Source of the DNA: an uncultured Prevotellaceae bacterium
GTDB taxonomy: Bacteria; Bacteroidota; Bacteroidia; Bacteroidales; Bacteroidaceae
NCBI GenBank assembly: GCA_902768785.1
Contig: CACXMM010000027.1
Span: 1-37,065 of the forward strand
DNA: 37,065 nt
Direction: 5' to 3'
Positions within the stretch are counted from its first letter, which is position 1, and each line of letters begins with the position of its first letter. This document shows positions 33,627-37,065 of this stretch, piece after piece. The translations under genes were made by a program, and so were the position numbers. Below the pieces are notes generated by a model. The model did no database searches. It saw only the letters and a list, made by a program, of their open reading frames with translations, and was not told the DNA's origin.

Positions 33627-34571
33627 TTAGGACTTTTTCTTTGCTCTCAGCATGCACCATACTCCGATGATGATGAAGGGGATGCTGAGGAGTTGTCCCA
33701 TGTTGAACATCATATCTTCCTCGAAGGCTTCCTGTACGTCCTTGGTGTATTCAATGAAGAAGCGGAAGGTGAAGATGTACGTCAGACAAAGACCGAAATA
33801 GAAGCCGGTGCCCACTTGGGGGATCCTGCTTTCGGGTGCCCATTGCTGACTGGCTTTCTGGTTCTGAGACATTCCCTTGCGACTCTTCTTGTAAAGATAC
33901 CACATGAGGAAGAAGAGAATGGCGTAGGCGATGGCTTCGTAGAGTTGTCCGGGATGCCTTGGAATCATATCCACACGCTCGAAGATGAAGGCCCAGGGCA
34001 CATCGGTGGGCTTGCCGATGATCTCTGAGTTCATGAGGTTTCCCAAGCGGATGAAACAAGCGGTGGTACCTGTGGCAATGGCGATGTTGTCGAGTACGGT
34101 CCATACCTTCAGTTTCGACCAGCGAACATAGAGAATCAACGCGATGATCAAACCTAATGTGCCGCCATGACTGGCCAGTCCCTCATATCCCGTAAATTTC
34201 CATCCGCCGTCGGCGAGGAAATGAATGGGCAGCAGCATCTCCACGATGTGCTTGCCACTACTCAGGAAATAGTCGGGCTGATAGAACAGACAGTGTCCTA
34301 AACGGGCTCCGATGAGGATGCCTAAGAAGCAATAGACGAAGAGGGGGTCGAACACGTTCTCTTCTTCTTTTTTACCCTTGGCATTCGTGATGGTACGCAC
34401 CGCAATCTTCTGCTCATAGAACAGATGGCGCACGATGATATAAGCTAATGCCAAGCCAATGAGCCAGCATAGGGAGTACCAGCGGAAGGGACCGAGGGTT
34501 AATGATGGGTTCCAGTTTATGAACAAAGGATGAAGGATGAAGGATGAAAGATGAAGGCTTATTACTTCCAT
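33627..34571 (-). CDS. lgt: prolipoprotein diacylglyceryl transferase
   Basis: Lgt moves diacylglycerol from phosphatidylglycerol to the lipobox cysteine of prelipoproteins in the inner membrane. The product (314 aa from ATG 34571) has about seven membrane helices with [39 protein letters not shown], the key [21 protein letters not shown] and [12 protein letters not shown]. The first 15 residues ([15 protein letters not shown]) are encoded by the GGATGAA heptads read in reverse and look unlike other Lgt starts. An in-frame TTG at 34526 gives [13 protein letters not shown] with Met as initiator, closer to the usual M-x-INWNP beginning. Either the heptad insertion gave the gene a new start or the TTG is used. 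Confidence 0.95.
   Translation of the reverse strand: MEVISLHLSSFILHPLFINWNPSLTLGPFRWYSLCWLIGLALAYIIVRHLFYEQKIAVRTITNAKGKKEEENVFDPLFVYCFLGILIGARLGHCLFYQPDYFLSSGKHIVEMLLPIHFLADGGWKFTGYEGLASHGGTLGLIIALILYVRWSKLKVWTVLDNIAIATGTTACFIRLGNLMNSEIIGKPTDVPWAFIFERVDMIPRHPGQLYEAIAYAILFFLMWYLYKKSRKGMSQNQKASQQWAPESRIPQVGTGFYFGLCLTYIFTFRFFIEYTKDVQEAFEEDMMFNMGQLLSIPFIIIGVWCMLRAKKKS
34526..34557. repeat. left heptad arm (AAGGATG x4) of the S23 cassette
   Basis: Three AAGGATG, one AAAGATG and a closing AAGG. Bases 34528-34557 match the reverse complement of the right arm at 29 of 30 positions. It lies inside the 5' end of the lgt reading frame. Confidence 0.95.
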
Positions 34572-34588
34572 ATTATTTGTCTTTATTG

Positions 34589-34969
34589 TTATTTTAAGTT
34601 AGAGTCTCCATTGCTAATGATTGAAGAACGGAGTCGCGAAAGTTGTTTTGAAATAAGTATGATTTGATTCTCAGCTTCTACGAATTCAGCATCTGAAATG
34701 TAGTGTTCATCTAATGATAATTCTAATTCGCAAAGGACTTCTGTCAATGAGCCGAAGGCTATTTCTATGAAATGGGCTTTTTCTTTGGATGAAAACCTAC
34801 CAAATCCTTCTGCTATATTGATAGGAACTGACATCACAGCTCTACGCAGTTGACTGCAAAGATCGAATCGTTCATCAGCAGGATAATTTTTGATCAACCT
34901 GCAAACATAGTGTGAAAGCTTTTTGGCATTCTGGTAAACATCTAATTTCCTAAAGTAAAACCTTTCCAT
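34589..34969 (-). CDS. four-helix-bundle protein of the S23 / 23S rRNA intervening-sequence family
   Basis: The 126-aa product shows the family pattern: an aromatic start with [75 protein letters not shown] (read in parts) and a last helix [12 protein letters not shown]. Proteins of this family are encoded in intervening sequences of rRNA genes in some bacteria, and the related Avd binds nucleic acid as a pentamer in diversity-generating retroelements. No retroelement or rRNA gene is here. The basic outer face and its repeat-bounded setting suggest nucleic-acid binding. It is placed between ychF and lgt, in the same direction. Confidence 0.9.
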   Translation of the reverse strand: MERFYFRKLDVYQNAKKLSHYVCRLIKNYPADERFDLCSQLRRAVMSVPINIAEGFGRFSSKEKAHFIEIAFGSLTEVLCELELSLDEHYISDAEFVEAENQIILISKQLSRLRSSIISNGDSNLK

Positions 34970-34980
34970 AAGCTAACAAA

Positions 34981-35010
34981 CCTTCATCCTTCATCCTTCA
35001 TCCTTCATCC
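34981..35010. repeat. right heptad arm (TTCATCC x4) of the S23 cassette
   Basis: CC followed by four exact TTCATCC copies (34983-35010), ending 2 bp before the ychF stop codon. It is the inverted partner of 34528-34557. Confidence 0.95.
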
Positions 35011-35012
35011 AA

Positions 35013-36113
35013 CTAAACGTTGAATCTAAAATGCATGATGTCACCATCCTGAACGACATAGTCCTTACCCTCGATGCCCATCTTTCCTGCCTCACGGACA
35101 GCAGCCTCGGAGCCATATTGGATATAGTCGTCGTACTTGATGACCTCAGCGCGGATGAAACCCTTTTCGAAGTCGGTATGGATGACACCAGCACACTGCG
35201 GAGCCTTCCAGCCTTTCTTATACGTCCAGGCTTTCACTTCCATTTCGCCGGCAGTGATGAAGGTCTCCAGATTCAACAGGGAATAGGCCTTCTTGATGAG
35301 TCGGTTCACGCCACTCTCCTCCAAGCCCAGCTCTTCGAGGAACAGCTGCTTGTCTTCGTAGCTTTCCAGCTCGGCGATGTCCTCTTCGGTCTTGGCGGCA
35401 ATCACCATCGACTCAGCTCCTTCTTCCTTGGCCAATTCTTCGATCTGACGGGTAAAGTCATTACCATCTTTGGCTTCAGCTTCACTCACATTACAGACAT
35501 ACAACACGGGTTTGGCGGTGAGGAGGAAGAGGTTGCGGGCTGCATCCTGCTCATCCTTGCTCTCGAACTCCACGATACGGGCGTTCTTTCCCTGTTCCAG
35601 CACCTCCTTATAGGCCTTGAGTACCGATGCCTCCACCTTGGCTTCTTTGTTTCCGGCAGCAGCGGCTTTCTCTGTCTTGGCCAAACGGCTCTCAATGGTT
35701 TCCAGGTCCTTCAGCTGTAGCTCGGTGTCAATGATTTCCTTGTCGCGGATGGGGTTGATGGTACCATCTACATGGGTGATGTTCTCATCCTCGAAGCAGC
35801 GGAGTACATGGATGATGGCATCTGTCTCACGGATGTTTCCCAAGAATTTATTACCCAGTCCTTCTCCTTTGGAAGCACCCTTTACCAGACCGGCAATATC
35901 CACGATCTCGCAGGTTGCAGGAACGATTCTACCCGGATGAACCAATTCTGCGAGCTTCGTAAGACGCTCATCGGGAACGGTAATCACACCCACATTGGGC
36001 TCTATCGTACAAAAGGGGAAGTTGGCTGCCTGCGCCTTGGCACTGCTCAGACAGTTGAAAAGTGTGGACTTACCCACGTTGGGGAGTCCTACAATACCAC
36101 ATTTTAATGCCAT
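35013..36113 (-). CDS. ychF: ribosome-binding ATPase YchF (Obg family)
   Basis: The 366-aa P-loop protein has G1 GLPNVGKS (9-16), switch region FPFCTIEPNVG, G3 DIAGLVKGASKGEGLGNKFL, and a non-canonical G4 (CNVSEAE) that explains ATP rather than GTP preference in the family. A coiled-coil domain (about 130-200) and a C-terminal TGS-like domain (TAGEMEVKAWTYKKGWKAPQ) follow, ending GDIMHFRFNV. It binds ribosomes and affects translation and stress responses. Its upstream region carries two full copies and one partial copy of a repeat that each contain a consensus promoter, an unusual arrangement. Confidence 0.97.
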   Translation of the reverse strand: MALKCGIVGLPNVGKSTLFNCLSSAKAQAANFPFCTIEPNVGVITVPDERLTKLAELVHPGRIVPATCEIVDIAGLVKGASKGEGLGNKFLGNIRETDAIIHVLRCFEDENITHVDGTINPIRDKEIIDTELQLKDLETIESRLAKTEKAAAAGNKEAKVEASVLKAYKEVLEQGKNARIVEFESKDEQDAARNLFLLTAKPVLYVCNVSEAEAKDGNDFTRQIEELAKEEGAESMVIAAKTEEDIAELESYEDKQLFLEELGLEESGVNRLIKKAYSLLNLETFITAGEMEVKAWTYKKGWKAPQCAGVIHTDFEKGFIRAEVIKYDDYIQYGSEAAVREAGKMGIEGKDYVVQDGDIMHFRFNV

Positions 36114-36143
36114 TTTCTGTTATAAACGTTTATATTCCAGCTG

Positions 36144-36175
36144 CAAAGGTACGCATAAGCGAGCACAAATGCAAA
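36144..36175 (-). promoter_or_regulatory. ychF-proximal promoter P1 (of three)
   Basis: On the minus strand TTTTG (36176-36172 region), a 20-nt spacer, then TACCTTTG (36151-36144). The leader to the ychF ATG (36113) is about 27 nt. Two further copies, at 36221-36252 and 36297-36328, are spaced the same way. Confidence 0.7.
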
Positions 36176-36341
36176 AGAAAGCTTGCTTTTTTTTGCTTAG
36201 TCGAGCGCAAGTACCTTATCCAAAGGTACGCATAAGTGAGTATAAAATCAAATAAAACTTGTTTTAATTTGTTTTGTCGAGCGCAAGTACCTTATCCAAA
36301 GGTACGCATAAGTGAGTATAAAACCAAATAAAACTTGCGGA
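36144..36341 (-). repeat. 76-77-bp direct repeat (about 2.5 copies), each copy with a promoter towards ychF
   Basis: Copies start at 36144, 36221 and 36297. Shared parts are CAAAGGTACGCATAAG(C/T)GAG and GTCGAGCGCAAGTACCTTAT (36200-36219 and 36276-36295). On the minus strand each copy has TACCTTTG (36151-36144, 36228-36221, 36304-36297), with TTTG exactly 20 nt upstream of each (TTG at 36174, 36251 and 36327). AAGGTAC and GTACCTT at the ends of each unit are inverted. The remaining bases to 36376 hold no gene. Confidence 0.85.
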
Positions 36342-36398
36342 TGAAAGCCTATGCTTGTACAAGTCAAGTGATTGTTAGTTCACATAGTGCAGATGCGT

Positions 36399-36470
36399 TG
36401 CACAACTTGTGCAGAGCCTTTGCACACTTTGTGCAACTACTCTGCACACTTTGTGCAACGGCTCTGCACA
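36399..36470. repeat. 22-bp-period array of TGCACA-N3-TGTGCA palindromes
   Basis: Palindromes occur at 36399-36413 (TGCACAACTTGTGCA), 36421-36435 and 36443-36457 (both TGCACACTTTGTGCA), and a half site at 36465-36470, each exactly 22 bp apart. A decayed copy is seen 22 bp earlier (36377-36391, 10 of 15 bases). The 7-bp linkers differ (GAGCCTT, ACTACTC, ACGGCTC). The array ends 9 bp from the stop codon of the DUF4252 gene. Confidence 0.9.
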
Positions 36471-36479
36471 AATCAATGT

Positions 36480-36947
36480 CTATTTCGCCATCTTCATCAC
36501 ATCCTCCAATGTGAACTTGCCGGAGAATACCATCAGTGTTACTTCTTCATTGTCTTCCACCTGCATGACCACGGCCGACTGCTGTTTGTCTATATGATGG
36601 TAGATGTTTACGCGGTCGCCATCCTCGTTCATCTGCATCAGTAACTCGTACTTGTCGCGTGCTAAAATGCCTTTGACATCGTTCTTCAGTTTCGCCTGAG
36701 CTGCTTTGTTCTCGGTACTGATAATCTGAATGCCTGTCAGCTTGCCAGCCAGGGTCTTGATATCTACGCCAGGCACTGAGGGCGTGGCCATCTTGCCCGC
36801 CATGCCAAGCATGTATTTCGAGATGTACACGTAGGTGACGTTCTTCATGTCGGCATATTTCTCGAATGCCTTCACCTGGGCATTAGCGTTGAGGCTGCAC
36901 GTGGCCACCATTATGCCGATGAGGGTTTTTATGATAATCTGTTTCAT
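36480..36947 (-). CDS. DUF4252 family exported protein
   Basis: The 155-aa product has a signal peptide (IIIKTLIGIMVATCSLNANAQ, cleavage likely after NANA) and a small alpha/beta mature domain: VTYVYISKYMLGM, GVDIKTLAGKLTGIQIIST, KNDVKGILARDKYELLMQMNEDGDRVNIYHH and EEVTLMVFSGKFTLEDVMKM (read in parts). This matches my memory of DUF4252, a Bacteroidota family often found in tandem or beside sigma-factor genes; function unknown. The gene begins 1 bp after the stop of the truncated upstream gene, so they are cotranscribed. Confidence 0.8.
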   Translation of the reverse strand: MKQIIIKTLIGIMVATCSLNANAQVKAFEKYADMKNVTYVYISKYMLGMAGKMATPSVPGVDIKTLAGKLTGIQIISTENKAAQAKLKNDVKGILARDKYELLMQMNEDGDRVNIYHHIDKQQSAVVMQVEDNEEVTLMVFSGKFTLEDVMKMAK

Positions 36948-36948
36948 G

Positions 36949-37065
36949 TTATTTCATTACTTTTAGTTTCTCGTAGAATGATTGCTCCGTCTTGTCGCTC
37001 AGGGCTTTTGCCTTTTCCAGATGTCCCATGCCCTTGTTCAGGTTCATGGCCAGCATGTTAAGCGC
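36949..37065 (-). CDS. 3' end of a gene upstream of the DUF4252 gene, cut by the window edge
   Basis: The last 38 codons are visible, ending KTEQSFYEKLKVMK and a TAA at 36951-36949. The tail is basic and helical (NLNKGMGHLEKAKALSDK). It is in the same direction as, and 1 bp from, the DUF4252 gene. Too little is visible to name it. Confidence 0.6.
   Translation of the reverse strand, partial: ALNMLAMNLNKGMGHLEKAKALSDKTEQSFYEKLKVMK

Larger units (their letters stand above)
34528..35010 (-). mobile_element. candidate mobile cassette: S23 four-helix gene bounded by inverted heptad arrays
   Basis: This 483-bp unit consists of a 30-bp left arm (34528-34557), 423 bp carrying only the four-helix-bundle gene, and a 30-bp right arm (34981-35010). 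The arms are inverted repeats with one mismatch. They lie 11 bp before the gene's ATG and 31 bp after its stop, so no promoter fits inside and expression would depend on read-through from ychF. The unit sits exactly between ychF and lgt. No transposase is present. Mobility is inference from structure; no target-site duplication was identified. Confidence 0.5.

Noticed and set aside
34589-34969. Diversity-generating retroelement accessory gene (avd)
   Set aside because: No reverse transcriptase, template repeat or variable repeat is nearby; the protein is assigned only to the wider S23 four-helix family.
35031-35720. 229-aa plus-strand ORF
   Set aside because: Antisense to ychF; no start context or family signature.
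36377-36470. CRISPR array
   Set aside because: The regular repeats are palindromes at 22-bp spacing with 7-bp linkers; there are no spacers of 30 bp or so and no cas genes.

Overview
The window looks like a chromosomal segment of a Bacteroidota species, most likely Prevotellaceae (Prevotella in the broad sense). The clues are a PorZ homologue of the type IX secretion system, a GT9/DUF4254 pair, a DUF4252 protein, a four-helix-bundle S23 protein and, above all, promoters of the Bacteroidota type: TTG, 18-20 nt, then TAnnTTTG. Such promoters are visible upstream of a methyltransferase gene, the rpoN cluster, a DUF4254 gene, acpP (near match), tRNA-Leu, leuS, mutS and ychF. No rRNA, insertion sequence, integrase or CRISPR array was seen.

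Layout. 1-5650 (+) is accessory: two small exported proteins, then an AT-richer type II restriction-modification pair of the HpaII (CCGG) family, followed closely by a 64-aa helix-rich protein, a 54-aa membrane peptide, a nucleoside-deoxyribosyltransferase-like protein with a TTG start, and a YgjP-like zinc peptidase. 5681-8860 (-) holds a GT2 glycosyltransferase overlapping a polytopic membrane protein, then nadA. 8861-9223 is a gene-free AT-rich stretch with four exact and at least four one-mismatch DnaA boxes: a candidate replication origin or DnaA-binding regulatory site. 9224-14979 (-) reads DUF gene, rpoN, PAP2-like gene, purE, ispG, aldo/keto reductase. 15084-16984 (-) reads DUF4254, GT9, rubredoxin, with a clear terminator. 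17310-20023 (+) is acpP-fabF-rnc, followed by tRNA-Leu(CAA). 20379-27971 (-) is leuS-yitT-rdgB-GT2-porZ. Then come a secreted beta-helix protein (-), mutS (+), and a minus-strand block ychF - S23 four-helix gene - lgt. The right edge has a DUF4252 gene and a truncated upstream gene.

The most unusual feature is a recurring class of short (7-8 bp) tandem-repeat arrays at gene borders: 4894-4920, 17558-17687, 24069-24145, 33485-33565 and 34526-35010. Three are arranged as inverted pairs. The last pair forms a 30-bp, one-mismatch terminal inverted repeat that closely brackets the S23 four-helix gene between ychF and lgt, and one arm is read into the predicted N-terminus of Lgt. This looks like a small mobile cassette (S23 gene plus heptad ends), with the other arrays as possible gene-less relatives. 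Next to it, ychF is preceded by about 2.5 copies of a 76-77-bp direct repeat in which each copy carries a complete promoter, and then by a 22-bp-period array of palindromes (TGCACA-N3-TGTGCA) at the end of the DUF4252 gene.

All functional assignments come from reading motifs and remembered family features; no database search was run.
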